This document shows positions 1 through 11,324 of a stretch of DNA of 64,000 nt, piece by piece (position 1 is the first letter of the stretch; every line of letters starts with the position of its first letter). The translations under genes and the position numbers were made by a program. Source of the stretch: Deinococcus phoenicis (GTDB lineage Bacteria; Deinococcota; Deinococci; Deinococcales; Deinococcaceae); NCBI RefSeq assembly GCF_000599865.1, contig NZ_JHAC01000025.1:62001-126000 (forward strand), read 5' to 3'. The notes below the pieces were generated by a model, which made no database searches, was not told the origin of the DNA, and was given only the letters and a program-made list of their open reading frames with translations.

Positions 1-2
1 TG

Positions 3-1034
3 TCGCTGGGCGGCTTTCCCGACCTGAAACGCCGGGACGGCGGCACGCAGGCGCTGGAACTCGTGCGGGACCTCACGCGGCTGGGGGTGCCGCTGAACGA
101 CGCCGGGGCGGGCTGGCATCTGGCAGTCGCCAACTACGGGTATTTCCCGCACAGCCACGTCAAGCTGCACGTGATCGACGGGCAGGACCTGACGGTCGCC
201 GGGTACAACTACACCGACTGGCACCTGCCCGGAACGGTGCCGGTCGGCCGGGACCTGCACGACCTGGGGCTGCGGATGCGCGGGCCGGTCGCCCAGGACG
301 GCGCCGCCGTGTTCGACGACCTGTGGCGGCACTCGCGGCAGGTGTCCTGTCCGGCCGGGACGGCGGCAACGGCGGTCATGAGCACCTGTACCCTGAACGC
401 CCCGGAAACGCCCACCCATCCCCCGCTGGCCCGCACGCTGACGCCCGCCGGCCAGGCGCGGGCCTTCCTGCTCTACCGCCGCCCCGGGTTCGACCAGGCG
501 GACCGCGCGCAGGTGGCGCTGTTCGGGGCCGCGCGCGAAAGTCTCGACCTGATGCAGGCGAACTTCAGCCCCAGCTTGCACTGCTGGTATGCCTACCTGA
601 ACCCCGACGACTGCCCTGTCAGCGGGTGGCCGGTGTACTTCCGCGCCATTCTGGGCGCGATGGAACGCGGCGTGAAGGTCCGGGCGCTGATGGTGGACTA
701 CGGCACCGACCGGGCGGCCAACCGCAGCGGCGTGGCCCTGATGCGGCTGGCGGCGCGGCGGCGCGGCATCGAGGACCGGTTCGAGGCCCGCTACGTGACC
801 TTCAACATGCACACCAAGGCCATGACGGTGGACGGGCGCGTGGTGCTGGCCGGAAGCCAGAACCTGCACTTCTCGGCCTGGGGACCGCTGGGCCTGAACG
901 AGGCGATGCTGGCGACGACGGCCCCCGCAGCGGTGGACAAGCAGCGCGCGAGCTTCGAGGACCTCTGGGCACACCACAGCCGCGAGGTGCCGCAGGAATG
1001 GTGGATGCGGAACGTGGAGGGGCCCACGCCCTGA
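3..1034 (+). CDS. Phospholipase D-like (cardiolipin synthase-type) protein, 5' truncated
   Basis: The frame is open from the window edge, so the true start lies upstream; a GTG at 63 is internal. Two HKD motifs (HxKx4D) are visible: HVKLHVID with its His codon at 156-158, and HTKAMTVD with its His codon at 810-812, each followed by a Gly/Asn-containing segment (AGYNYTDW, AGSQNLHF). Two HKD motifs define the phospholipase D superfamily, which includes cardiolipin synthases and some nucleases and forms a phospho-histidine intermediate. The substrate cannot be told from the sequence. The TGA stop at 1032-1034 lies inside the left end of an inverted-repeat element. Confidence 0.85.
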   Translation, partial: SLGGFPDLKRRDGGTQALELVRDLTRLGVPLNDAGAGWHLAVANYGYFPHSHVKLHVIDGQDLTVAGYNYTDWHLPGTVPVGRDLHDLGLRMRGPVAQDGAAVFDDLWRHSRQVSCPAGTAATAVMSTCTLNAPETPTHPPLARTLTPAGQARAFLLYRRPGFDQADRAQVALFGAARESLDLMQANFSPSLHCWYAYLNPDDCPVSGWPVYFRAILGAMERGVKVRALMVDYGTDRAANRSGVALMRLAARRRGIEDRFEARYVTFNMHTKAMTVDGRVVLAGSQNLHFSAWGPLGLNEAMLATTAPAAVDKQRASFEDLWAHHSREVPQEWWMRNVEGPTP

Positions 1035-1232
1035 GAGCGTGTTTCAAAAGTTTGGCGGGTGCCCTCATCTCGCTGGAGAATACGCACTTTTTACTCCTCT
1101 GCAAGCAGCTCTGCGAGTCCCCCCTGGCGGGGGAGGCTGGGACTTGCAAAGCTGCGAGGCAGAGGGGGGAACGGGCACGACTTCCCCGTGCACTTCGCCG
1201 TCTATGAGGACCCTTTTGAAACAGGCCCTGAG
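1031..1232. repeat. MITE-like inverted-repeat element (about 200 bp)
   Basis: The ends are imperfect inverted repeats. The left end (1031-1050) ends in GTTTCAAAAG and the right end (1213-1232) starts with CTTTTGAAAC; about 20 positions match with roughly four mismatches. Inside, 1096-1121 and 1139-1165 form a second long imperfect hairpin closed by CCTCTGC/GCAGAGG. No coding frame is credible. It fills most of the gap between the phospholipase D-like gene and ispH, and its left edge contains the stop codon of the former. It may be a non-autonomous transposon remnant or one of the small noncoding repeats known from Deinococcus. Confidence 0.6.
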
Positions 1233-1315
1233 CCTGGGCGGCCACCCTTCCGGGACTTCCCGCACCCTCTGGCCAGGGCCGCCCGCCTACACTGGAGGCG
1301 TGACGGGAGCCTCAC

Positions 1316-2311
<996 letters not shown>

Positions 2312-2358
2312 GGGCGGGCGCGGGAAACCGTCAGGGCCGTTCCGGTTTTCTGTCCGGC

Positions 2359-3225
2359 CTAGCCCCCGCGCACCAGCCCGGTTTTCAGAAACTCGCCCAG
2401 CAGGGGTTCGAGGTCATGCAGGGCGAGATCACCGCGCATGGCGTACTCGGCGGGCGTGAGCTTTTCCCAGAGTGCCCGCAAAAAGCCCAGGCCCACCGCA
2501 CCGTGCTGCAAGCGGAAGCCCCGGTGAACATCGGTGATGGCGTTCAGGGCGTCGCGCCCACGCAGCGTCAGGGTGTAGGGCTGATGCGCCCACCCCGCGA
2601 GGCTGCGGGGCAGAATCAGCGTCTGCGGGCGCAGGGGGGCGGGAAAGGCCCCCTCGTAGGGCAGGGCCACATTCATGGTCGCCACGACCTCGCCACCCGC
2701 GTAGAAGATGGCGCCGGTCGGGCAGGCGTGCAGGCCGGTGAAGTCTTCCGTCAGGTTGAACTTCCAGGCCCGGCTGCCCACGCCGCTCAGGACGTGCGCG
2801 TGGGTCGGGGGCAGCGGGTGGGCGCTGAGGACCGCCCCCTGCTCGTAGAGATTCAGCAGCTCGCCCAGCGCCTGTTCCCCGGTGGTGCTCACGGCGGCGG
2901 CGGTGACGGCCCGGCCCTCGAACAGCAGCACGACCGCGTGCTGGTCGCCCAGCATGGCGTGCAGGTAGCCGAACCAACCCTGCTCGTGCAGGTGGCGCAA
3001 CAGGGCGTGCAGATCGCAGAACTGCACACTCAGGCCCGTGTGGGTGGGCGGCGAATGCGGCAGGAACCGCGCCAGGAATGGGGCCGCCCCCGGGAACATG
3101 GGGGCAAGCTCCGGGACCAGTTCCTCGCCGGCTGCGGGGGGCTGGCTGGGCGGGGGCGGGTCGCTCCCCCTCAGCCCCTCTCCGCGCAGGCCGTCACCGC
3201 GCGGCCCCTCCCCCGGGGGCGTCAT
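2359..3225 (-). CDS. Conserved hypothetical protein, third gene of a Nudix/carbonic anhydrase operon
   Basis: 288 aa, not recognised. The ATG at 3225 overlaps the TGA of the gamma-carbonic anhydrase gene (ATGA), so translation is probably coupled. The N-terminal 40 residues are Pro/Gly-rich and low complexity (PPGEGPRGDGLRGEGL). The rest looks globular, with a run from GLSVQFCDLHALLRHL through AVVLLFEGRAVTAAAV to the C-terminal GLGFLRALWEKLTPAEYAM. There is no signal peptide or clear membrane span. A longer open frame extends upstream on the same strand but runs through the neighbouring gene and is rejected. Confidence 0.75.
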   Translation of the reverse strand: MTPPGEGPRGDGLRGEGLRGSDPPPPSQPPAAGEELVPELAPMFPGAAPFLARFLPHSPPTHTGLSVQFCDLHALLRHLHEQGWFGYLHAMLGDQHAVVLLFEGRAVTAAAVSTTGEQALGELLNLYEQGAVLSAHPLPPTHAHVLSGVGSRAWKFNLTEDFTGLHACPTGAIFYAGGEVVATMNVALPYEGAFPAPLRPQTLILPRSLAGWAHQPYTLTLRGRDALNAITDVHRGFRLQHGAVGLGFLRALWEKLTPAEYAMRGDLALHDLEPLLGEFLKTGLVRGG

Positions 3226-3761
3226 GGGGTACTCCGGGGATCGGCCACCGTGCCGTCTTCCACCCGCACGAGACTGCGGCGGTAGCGGGCGGCCTGTTCC
3301 ACGTAGCGGGCGGCGTTGGCCGGAGGCTCGACCTCCCGCACCACGCGGGCAGGTACGCCCACCGCGAGCATGCCGTCGGGAACCTGCTGGCCCTCGCGCA
3401 GGAGTGCCCCGGCCGCCAGCACCGCGCCCGCACCCAGGCGAGAACCGTTGAGCATGATGGCCCCCATGCCGACCAGGCTGCCGGGGCCGCAGGACGCGCC
3501 GTGGACGACGGCGCGGTGGCCGACCGTCACGTCCGCCTCCAGGGTGCAGGGAAAGCCGGGGTCGCTGTGCAGCACGGCGCCGTCCTGCACGTTGCAGCGC
3601 GGGCCGATGGTAATGGCCTCGATGTCGCCGCGCGCCGCTGCCCCGAACCACACGCTGGCCGCCTCACCGACCGAGACGCGCCCGGTCAGGTCGGCGCTGG
3701 GCGCGAGAAAGGCGGTGGGGTGAATCTCCGGGCAAACTCCGTCGAGGGCGTACAGGGGCAT
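3222..3761 (-). CDS. Gamma-class carbonic anhydrase-like hexapeptide-repeat protein
   Basis: A left-handed beta-helix protein of the gamma-carbonic anhydrase/YrdA/CaiE family, 179 aa. The three likely metal-binding histidines are in family positions: H65 (AVLH), H82 (VGH) and H87 (VVHG), the last two spaced by five residues as in the Cam enzyme. Family members bind Zn or Fe and hydrate CO2, but many YrdA-type members have no proven activity. ATG 3761 is preferred because GGAGG lies four bases upstream. An alternative GTG at 3785 overlaps the Nudix stop codon (GTGA) and would add eight residues. It is the middle gene of a three-gene operon. Confidence 0.88.
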   Translation of the reverse strand: MPLYALDGVCPEIHPTAFLAPSADLTGRVSVGEAASVWFGAAARGDIEAITIGPRCNVQDGAVLHSDPGFPCTLEADVTVGHRAVVHGASCGPGSLVGMGAIMLNGSRLGAGAVLAAGALLREGQQVPDGMLAVGVPARVVREVEPPANAARYVEQAARYRRSLVRVEDGTVADPRSTP

Positions 3762-3781
3762 GGGGCCTCCGGGTGCGGCCC

Positions 3782-4249
3782 TCACCGGCTGTTCACGCCA
3801 GACGTGAGAGCCAGCGCGGCGCGCAGCAGTTGTTGGTCTTCGGGATACGTTAACATGCCTGCCGCCTGCTCCGCCGGAAAGAAGCCGCCCTCCGCGAAGG
3901 TGTCTTCCAGGGCGGTCGGGGCGGCCACCGGGTCAGTGGGCGCGGCCCGCATGACAAACCAGTGGATGACGCGGGCCTCGCCCCGGTCGTTGGTGTAGCG
4001 GGTGTCCGGCAGGGGCGCGAGGGGCGTCGCCGTGACGCCGGTTTCCTCGTGGACCTCGCGCACGGCGGTCTGGGCGAACGTCTCGCCCACCTCGACGTGG
4101 CCCTTGGGAAAAGCCCACGCGCCGCTGCGGTAGCGGACCAGCAGGACCTGCCCGGCAGCATCCAGGACGACGCCGCCCGCGCCGGGTGTGGGGGCGGCGG
4201 AAGAAGCCGCGCCGGCAGAGGCCTCACGGGAAGAAGCGGGAGAAGCCAT
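3782..4249 (-). CDS. Nudix hydrolase
   Basis: The full Nudix signature GX5EX7REUXEEXGU is present from G50 to V72 (E56, R64, E65, E68, E69). The enzyme would cleave a nucleoside diphosphate linked to another group, with Mg2+. The preceding VLLVRYRSGAWAFPKGHVE resembles the diadenosine-polyphosphate (MutT/Ap4A) branch, but the substrate cannot be fixed. The first 22 residues are Ala/Ser-rich and probably disordered. The start at 4249 is chosen because TATACT lies six bases upstream, the leaderless layout. Deinococcus genomes carry many Nudix genes. First gene of a minus-strand operon divergent from the cold-shock gene. Confidence 0.92.
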   Translation of the reverse strand: MASPASSREASAGAASSAAPTPGAGGVVLDAAGQVLLVRYRSGAWAFPKGHVEVGETFAQTAVREVHEETGVTATPLAPLPDTRYTNDRGEARVIHWFVMRAAPTDPVAAPTALEDTFAEGGFFPAEQAAGMLTYPEDQQLLRAALALTSGVNSR

Positions 4250-4255
4250 GCCGGG

Positions 4256-4261
4256 AGTATA
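4256..4261 (-). promoter_or_regulatory. Leaderless -10 box of the Nudix operon
   Basis: On the minus strand TATACT is followed by six bases and then ATG 4249, so transcription should begin at or next to the start codon. Confidence 0.6.
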
Positions 4262-4360
4262 CGTGCCCCGGCCCCGGCGGCCTTCACCATTTCCCGATTC
4301 GGGTGCATCTCCCCCGGGCGGACATGCGATACTGCACACGTCTCAAATCCCCCATCAAGA

Positions 4361-4386
4361 GGTTTCGGCTCAGAGGGCCGAAAACC
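4361..4386 (+). promoter_or_regulatory. Hairpin in the 5' leader of the cold-shock gene
   Basis: GGTTTCGGC (4361-4369) pairs with GCCGAAAACC (4377-4386) with one bulged base and a seven-base loop, about 30 bases before the csp start. Cold-shock mRNAs in other bacteria have structured leaders that act as thermosensors; that role here is inference only. Confidence 0.45.
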
Positions 4387-4402
4387 GGGTTCCAGATATT
4401 GA

Positions 4403-4693
<291 letters not shown>

Positions 4694-4739
4694 GGCCGGA
4701 CCCACACCCGGGGACCTGAACCCGGTCATCTGAACTTCC

Positions 4740-4770
4740 AGGGGTGAACGCCAGCGGGTGTTCGCCCCTT
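4740..4770 (+). terminator. Probable terminator hairpin after csp
   Basis: AGGGGTGAACGCC pairs with GGGTGTTCGCCCCT (with G-U pairs) around a short loop, followed by a weakly T-rich stretch. It lies between csp and the DUF898 gene. Confidence 0.5.
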
Positions 4771-4830
4771 CTGCTGCCGTCTTCCCGGGGTGTGTGGGCA
4801 GGTGCGGCCCCGCAGCCCCCGTCCGCCCCG

Positions 4831-4836
4831 TAGGAT
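4831..4836 (+). promoter_or_regulatory. Leaderless -10 box of the DUF898 gene
   Basis: TAGGAT, then six bases, then ATG 4843. Confidence 0.5.
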
Positions 4837-4842
4837 GCCTGC

Positions 4843-5991
4843 ATGACCGACGCGCCGCCTCCCGCCCCACCGGGCCGACACGACCGGCCCCTGGCCCCTG
4901 CGGGAGGGGCACAGGCCGTCTCCGAGTTGCCCGTGGTCACGACCTACCCGCTGGCCTTTACCGGGCAGGCGGGCGAGTATTTCCGCATCTGGATCGTGAA
5001 TACGGCGCTGAGCATCGTGACGCTGGGCCTTTACCTGCCGTGGGCGCGGGTGCGGCAGCGGCAGTACTTCTACGGACACACCTGGCTGGACGGGCAGAAC
5101 TTCGAGTACACCGCCAGCCCGGTCGCCCTGCTGCGCGGGTACCTGATCGTGGGGGCCTTTTTCCTGGCGTACTCGGTGACGGCGAACTTCGACTCGACCC
5201 TGTGGATCGCGGGCCTGATCGCCGTGCTGTTTTTCGGGCTGTATCCCTGGCTGGTGATGAAGTCGCTGCGCTTCGTGGCCGCGAGTACCACCTACCGGGG
5301 CCTGCGGTTCCGGCATCACGGAAAGGCGGGCGGGGCGTATCTGGCCTACGGGCTGGCGAACGTCGCGGCGGGGCTGACGGGCGGGCTGGCCTTGCCCTGG
5401 GCCTGGTTCATGCAGAGGCGCTATCAGGTGCAGAACGCCGCGTACGGCAACGCCCACGCGACCTTTCGGGGGGATGTGGGCGACTTCTACGTGATCGGGC
5501 TGACCGGGCTGGCGGTCGGGATCGGGGGCGGGGTGCTGCTGGCCCTTCCCCTGATCGCGCTCTTTTTCCTGCTGGGAGGGGCGAACTTTCCGGAAGCGGG
5601 CGGGGAAACGTTCACCCCCGGACTGGTGGCCGGGCTGGTCGGTGCCTACCTCGCCCTCCTGGCCCTGTACGCCGTCGCGTGGCAGTACGTGCGCGCCGCC
5701 ACGCTGCGCTCTGTGCTGAACCGGGTGGAGGTGGGCGGCGTGGTCCGCACCGGCGCGACCTTCAGCCCGTGGCGGCTGGTGTGGATCGGCGTGTCGAACG
5801 CGCTGGTGCAGGCGCTCACGCTGGGCCTCGCCACGCCCTGGGCGGCCGTGCGCCGCGCCCGCTACGTCGTGCAGGGGGTACAGGTCCGCGCCATCGCCAG
5901 CCTGGACGACTTCGCCGCCGACGCCGCCCCGTCGGAGAGCGCGCTGGGAGAGGCCGCCACCGAACTGCTCGACATCAACCTCGGCTTCTGA
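4843..5991 (+). CDS. DUF898 (YjgN-type) integral membrane protein
   Basis: 382 aa with several hydrophobic spans and the family pattern FTGQAGEYFRIWIVNTALS followed by TLGLYLPWARVRQRQY. A second half repeats the same fold element (FSPWRLVWIGVSNALVQALTLGLATPWAAVRRARY), so the protein is an internal duplication. DUF898 proteins are uncharacterised and are often encoded next to an M48 metalloprotease, exactly as here; membrane protein quality control is a reasonable guess. The first 40 residues are Pro/Ala-rich and probably cytoplasmic. The start is supported by TAGGAT six bases upstream. Confidence 0.85.
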   Translation: MTDAPPPAPPGRHDRPLAPAGGAQAVSELPVVTTYPLAFTGQAGEYFRIWIVNTALSIVTLGLYLPWARVRQRQYFYGHTWLDGQNFEYTASPVALLRGYLIVGAFFLAYSVTANFDSTLWIAGLIAVLFFGLYPWLVMKSLRFVAASTTYRGLRFRHHGKAGGAYLAYGLANVAAGLTGGLALPWAWFMQRRYQVQNAAYGNAHATFRGDVGDFYVIGLTGLAVGIGGGVLLALPLIALFFLLGGANFPEAGGETFTPGLVAGLVGAYLALLALYAVAWQYVRAATLRSVLNRVEVGGVVRTGATFSPWRLVWIGVSNALVQALTLGLATPWAAVRRARYVVQGVQVRAIASLDDFAADAAPSESALGEAATELLDINLGF

Positions 5992-6034
5992 TGCCCCTGC
6001 CCGGCCTGTCCCGCCCCGACCCCCGAGGTGCCCT

Positions 6035-7132
6035 GTGACGCTGCCTGCCCCTGACCCCCTCTCGCTGTCCGGTGTGTTCTTCGACGGACGGACCAGCCGC
6101 GACCGCGCCGCCACCCTGACCGTGTCCGCAGGCGAGGCGCAGTTGCGGGTGGACGGCGGGCTGGAAACCCGCTGGGCCGTCACGCAGCTCCGTATCGACC
6201 CGCCCGTGCCCGGCGTGCGGCGCGTCCTGAAGTTTCCCGACGGCTCGCGCTTCGAGACGGCGGACGACGCCAGCGTGACGGCGCTGGAAGCCCGCACGGG
6301 CCGCAACCGCGCGCTGGGCCAGGTGCGCCGCCTGGAAACCCGCTGGTGGACCGCCCTGGGTGCGCTGGCCCTGACCCTGGCCCTGGCCTGGGGCTTCGTG
6401 GCGTACGGGATTCCGGCGCTGGCCCGGGGGGCCGCAAAGGCCACCCCGCGCAGCGTCCTGGCCACCTTCGACCGGGAAACGGTCCAGTTTCTGGAAGACG
6501 GCGGTTATCTCGGTTCCAGCCGGCTCAGCGCCGCGCGTCAGGCACAGCTCCAGACCGAGTTCCGGCGCGTGACGGCCTGGGCAGGCGGCGGCTATCCCTA
6601 CCGCCTGCTGCTGCGGGACGGCGCACCGGAGGACGCGCCCTTTCAACTGGGGGCCAACGCCTTTGCCCTGCCCAACGGCACGGTCGTGATGACTGACCAA
6701 CTGGTGGCCCTGGCGCGCAGTGACCGCGAACTGCTGGGCGTCCTGGCGCACGAAACGGGGCATGTCACGCACCGGCACGGGCTGGCTGGGGTGTACCAGG
6801 GCCTGGGGCTGACGCTGCTCTCGGTGGCCGTGACGGGTGACCTGATCAGCGCCGGAACCTTTGCCGCCGCCGTGCCCGCCGCCCTGCTGCGTAACGGCTA
6901 CTCCAGGGCCGCCGAGACGCAGGCCGACGAGGGCGCGGGCCGTTACCTGATGGGGACATACGGCACGACCCGGCCCCTGCGCGACATTCTCGCCCGGCTG
7001 GACCGGGAGGACCGGAACGCCGACGAAAGCAGCGTGCGGGGCGGCAGCCGCACCGAGGACCTGCTCCAGACGCATCCCGGTACCGCCCAGCGCCTGCGGC
7101 ACCTGCGGGACATCGAGGCGCGGGGGCGCTGA
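6035..7132 (+). CDS. M48 family membrane metalloprotease
   Basis: Zinc protease with HETGH at 239-243 (VLAHETGHVTHRH) and a probable third ligand E294 in AAETQADEGAGRYL. One membrane span lies near residues 106-130, and the N-terminal 100 residues look like a small beta-rich domain. The M48 family includes HtpX, which degrades damaged membrane proteins, and BepA, an outer-membrane assembly factor. The start is GTG 6035 with GAGGTG upstream. It follows the DUF898 gene by 43 bases and probably shares its transcript and function. Confidence 0.9.
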   Translation: MTLPAPDPLSLSGVFFDGRTSRDRAATLTVSAGEAQLRVDGGLETRWAVTQLRIDPPVPGVRRVLKFPDGSRFETADDASVTALEARTGRNRALGQVRRLETRWWTALGALALTLALAWGFVAYGIPALARGAAKATPRSVLATFDRETVQFLEDGGYLGSSRLSAARQAQLQTEFRRVTAWAGGGYPYRLLLRDGAPEDAPFQLGANAFALPNGTVVMTDQLVALARSDRELLGVLAHETGHVTHRHGLAGVYQGLGLTLLSVAVTGDLISAGTFAAAVPAALLRNGYSRAAETQADEGAGRYLMGTYGTTRPLRDILARLDREDRNADESSVRGGSRTEDLLQTHPGTAQRLRHLRDIEARGR

Positions 7133-7237
7133 ATCAGACGGATTCCGTCTGATTCCTTTCCTTCCGGAACAGTGCCGGAAGTCAATCCAGCTCCCGGAAC
7201 CCGTCTGTTCTCCTTCTCGCGTCGTCGCGAACAGACG
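7132..7237. repeat. Cluster of small palindromes between convergent genes
   Basis: Three inverted repeats follow one another: an 11-bp perfect palindrome around one central base at 7132-7154 (AATCAGACGGA/TCCGTCTGATT), CTTCCGG/CCGGAAG at 7161-7181, and CGTCTGTTC/GAACAGACG at 7202-7237. The first starts on the last base of the M48 stop codon. They may terminate both convergent genes, but none has a strong T-run. The rest of the gap up to 7304 shows no gene. Confidence 0.5.
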
Positions 7238-7304
7238 CCCATGAGGACGCTGCTCCTCCCGCTCGGGTGGAATCACGCCGTCAACGATTCAGTCGGCGTT
7301 CGTC

Positions 7305-7876
7305 TTACACCCGCCCGCCCCGGCTGCTCCCCCGCGTGACGCCCCCCGCGATCAGGTGGGTGGCCCGCAGGGCTTCGGGAATGCGGCCCGTCACCGTGAG
7401 GGCGGCGAGGGCCGTTTCCGCCTCTCCCAGGCTCAGGCCCACGCGCTGCACCCAGACGCCCCGGCAAGGTTCCATCGGCCCCAGCGCCGCGATCAACCAC
7501 CACTTCCTGGCCCCGCCCGGCACCCGGGTCAGGAGGGCCGCGCGGATGCGTTCAAAGTCCGGTGGGCGGCGGGCCACGATCAGGACGGGCAGGCCGGTGA
7601 GCGCACCCAGGGCAGGCGCGTCCACCACGTTGAAGCCCGCGAGCGCCACCCCCTGAAGCAGAATCAGGTGCAGGTGTTCCCGCGCGCCGCTCTCCCCCAC
7701 CAGCCGGGCGAGTTCCGGCGTGCTGTTGCGCCCGTCGCGCCGCACCCGCCCGCTGACCACCGCGTGCAGGGTGGTGCGCGCATAGACGGTGCCGAACACC
7801 CGCACATTGCCCCGGTCCTCGCGGGCGAAGGGCGCGTCGTCGAAGCCGATGGCGTGGGAGAAGGGGCCGGAGACGC

Positions 7877-7880
<4 letters not shown>
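7305..7880 (-). CDS. DUF99 family protein, apparent CTG start
   Basis: 191 aa. The features [11 protein letters not shown], then [24 protein letters not shown], then [32 protein letters not shown] fit DUF99, a family distantly related to endonuclease V with no established function. No ATG or GTG fits the N-terminus: the nearest in-frame ATG (8027) would put 49 shadow residues inside the upstream gene. CTG 7880 overlaps the upstream TGA as CTGA and has GGAGGGG about six bases before it. It is therefore translationally coupled to the PLP enzyme gene. Confidence 0.75.
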
Positions 7881-9058
<1,178 letters not shown>

Positions 9059-9059
9059 G

Positions 9060-9425
9060 TTATTCACCGCTTATCCATTCGTCCTGCTGAGGATCATAAA
9101 AAGCAAGACGTGGGGAGTCTGCAAGCTCCATGATCTCCATACGAAGATCAAAGAGAATATCGTTCAGCCTTTCCCAATATGAGGCTGAGAAAGCAATTTC
9201 TGTGTCGTAAACGTGAACCCGAACGGGCTGACCTTTAAAAGCCTTCTCGTACTCACGCACTCCATGCCGCTCATGAGCAAGCTGGTAGCCATACTTTTCC
9301 AGCCTCATTAGTAGGCGCTCCCTAGCAGCAGATTCAAGCAGAACATTTTCCACATCCTCCCAATCACCCCCAGCTTTGATGGCTTGCATCGCCTCAATCG
9401 GAGAGATATATAACGTGTAACTCAT
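9060..9425 (-). CDS. AT-rich orphan hypothetical protein
   Basis: 121 aa, not recognised. It starts [30 protein letters not shown] and continues with charged helices and a [20 protein letters not shown] stretch; there is no signal peptide or membrane span. Base composition is close to half A/T, in sharp contrast to every neighbour, and codons such as AAA, ATA and TTT are common, which suggests recent acquisition. ATG 9425 sits one base after the nitroreductase stop (TGAAATG). The small acidic single-domain form could suit an immunity or antitoxin protein, but nothing shows this. Confidence 0.8.
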   Translation of the reverse strand: MSYTLYISPIEAMQAIKAGGDWEDVENVLLESAARERLLMRLEKYGYQLAHERHGVREYEKAFKGQPVRVHVYDTEIAFSASYWERLNDILFDLRMEIMELADSPRLAFYDPQQDEWISGE

Positions 9426-9426
9426 T

Positions 9427-10203
<777 letters not shown>

Positions 10204-10222
10204 GCGGGGCAGGATACGCCGC

Positions 10223-11257
10223 TCAGCCCCCGGCTTCCGCCGGCACGGGTGGCGGCACCACCAACGCACTCAGCGCCACGCCGCCCAGCCCCGCCATCAC
10301 CGCCACGCCCAGCCACAGCTCCAGGCTGAGGTTACTGAGATGCAGCAGTGTCAGGCCGCCCAGGTACGGCCCCCACACGGCCAGCGGCAGCAGAAAGGCA
10401 AAGGCCCGCAGCGCCCAGGGCCGGGCGGGCGACGGGTCCAGCACCAGCAGCAGGGCGTCCACCACCAGCCCGGCCGCCACCATCAGCAGCGGCACCCGCC
10501 ATTCGCCCGGCACCAGCATCAGCGTCATCAGGACCGTATTCAGGCCGTACATGACCGTAACGGCCCCGAACGGCAGGCGGAAGCGTCGCAGGAGCAGCAG
10601 CACGGGCGCGGCCAGAATCAGCGCGGTCAGCAGGATGCCACCCAGTTCGCCGCGCGTCTGCACGAAGCCGAGGCCCTGCGGAGCCAGCAGCAAGCCCCAC
10701 AGGTACATGTGCATAAAGGCCACGAAACTCAGCAGCGAGGTGGCCGCCAGCACGGCGGTCCAGGCCACCCCCGCCGGGGCCGCGCGGGGCGTCGGTGCGC
10801 GCCAGGCACTTACCAGCGGTGCGGACAGAAGGCACATCGCTCCCGCGAACAGCAGCAGGTGGGTGGGTGACAGCAGGGCCTCGATGCCCACCTCGATGCC
10901 GAACACCGTATGCCAGGTCAGGTCGCCCAGCCCACCCAGCAGGAAAATCGGCACCCCTAGCGCCGCGAGGTGGTAGCCCTCCGGGAAGGCCGCGAAGCCC
11001 CGCCGCCCGGCCAGCCAGCCCCGCACGGCCAGCCACAGCACCCAGGCCGCCACCGCCAGGAACCCCGAGTAGAACAGCGCGTGCCAGGGCGTGAAAAACG
11101 TCTCCAGGCTTTCCCCGAAGCGGTTGTGCGCCCACCCGTCCACGAAGATGCCCGCCGTGAGCCACCACCCGAGGGTGATGGTGACGAGGTTCTGGGCGGG
11201 TGTGGCGCGCGGGGACGCCTCCGGTGCGGGCGCGGAGGTGGAGGGCGCGGTAGTCAT
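10223..11257 (-). CDS. Polytopic membrane protein of unknown function
   Basis: 344 aa with about eight to nine hydrophobic spans. Conserved-looking histidines sit in or near membrane segments (WAHNRFGES, TPWHALFYSG, GDLTWHTVFGIEVGIEALLSPTHLLLF, MHMYLWGL), a pattern that can bind metal or heme, but no known family is recognised. The N-terminal 20 residues are Ala/Pro/Ser-rich. TACACT lies five bases before ATG 11257, the leaderless layout. The stop is 19 bases before the nitroreductase start on the same strand. Confidence 0.8.
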   Translation of the reverse strand: MTTAPSTSAPAPEASPRATPAQNLVTITLGWWLTAGIFVDGWAHNRFGESLETFFTPWHALFYSGFLAVAAWVLWLAVRGWLAGRRGFAAFPEGYHLAALGVPIFLLGGLGDLTWHTVFGIEVGIEALLSPTHLLLFAGAMCLLSAPLVSAWRAPTPRAAPAGVAWTAVLAATSLLSFVAFMHMYLWGLLLAPQGLGFVQTRGELGGILLTALILAAPVLLLLRRFRLPFGAVTVMYGLNTVLMTLMLVPGEWRVPLLMVAAGLVVDALLLVLDPSPARPWALRAFAFLLPLAVWGPYLGGLTLLHLSNLSLELWLGVAVMAGLGGVALSALVVPPPVPAEAGG

Positions 11258-11324
11258 GGGTCAGTGTACGTGGGGGGAGATCGGGGGCCAGCGAAAAGGG
11301 CCGGCCATTCCCCGTCCCTCTCGC

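Noticed and set aside
4726..6465. Open frame of 579 codons on the minus strand
   Set aside because: Antisense to the DUF898 and M48 genes and of Arg/Gly/Pro-rich shadow composition.
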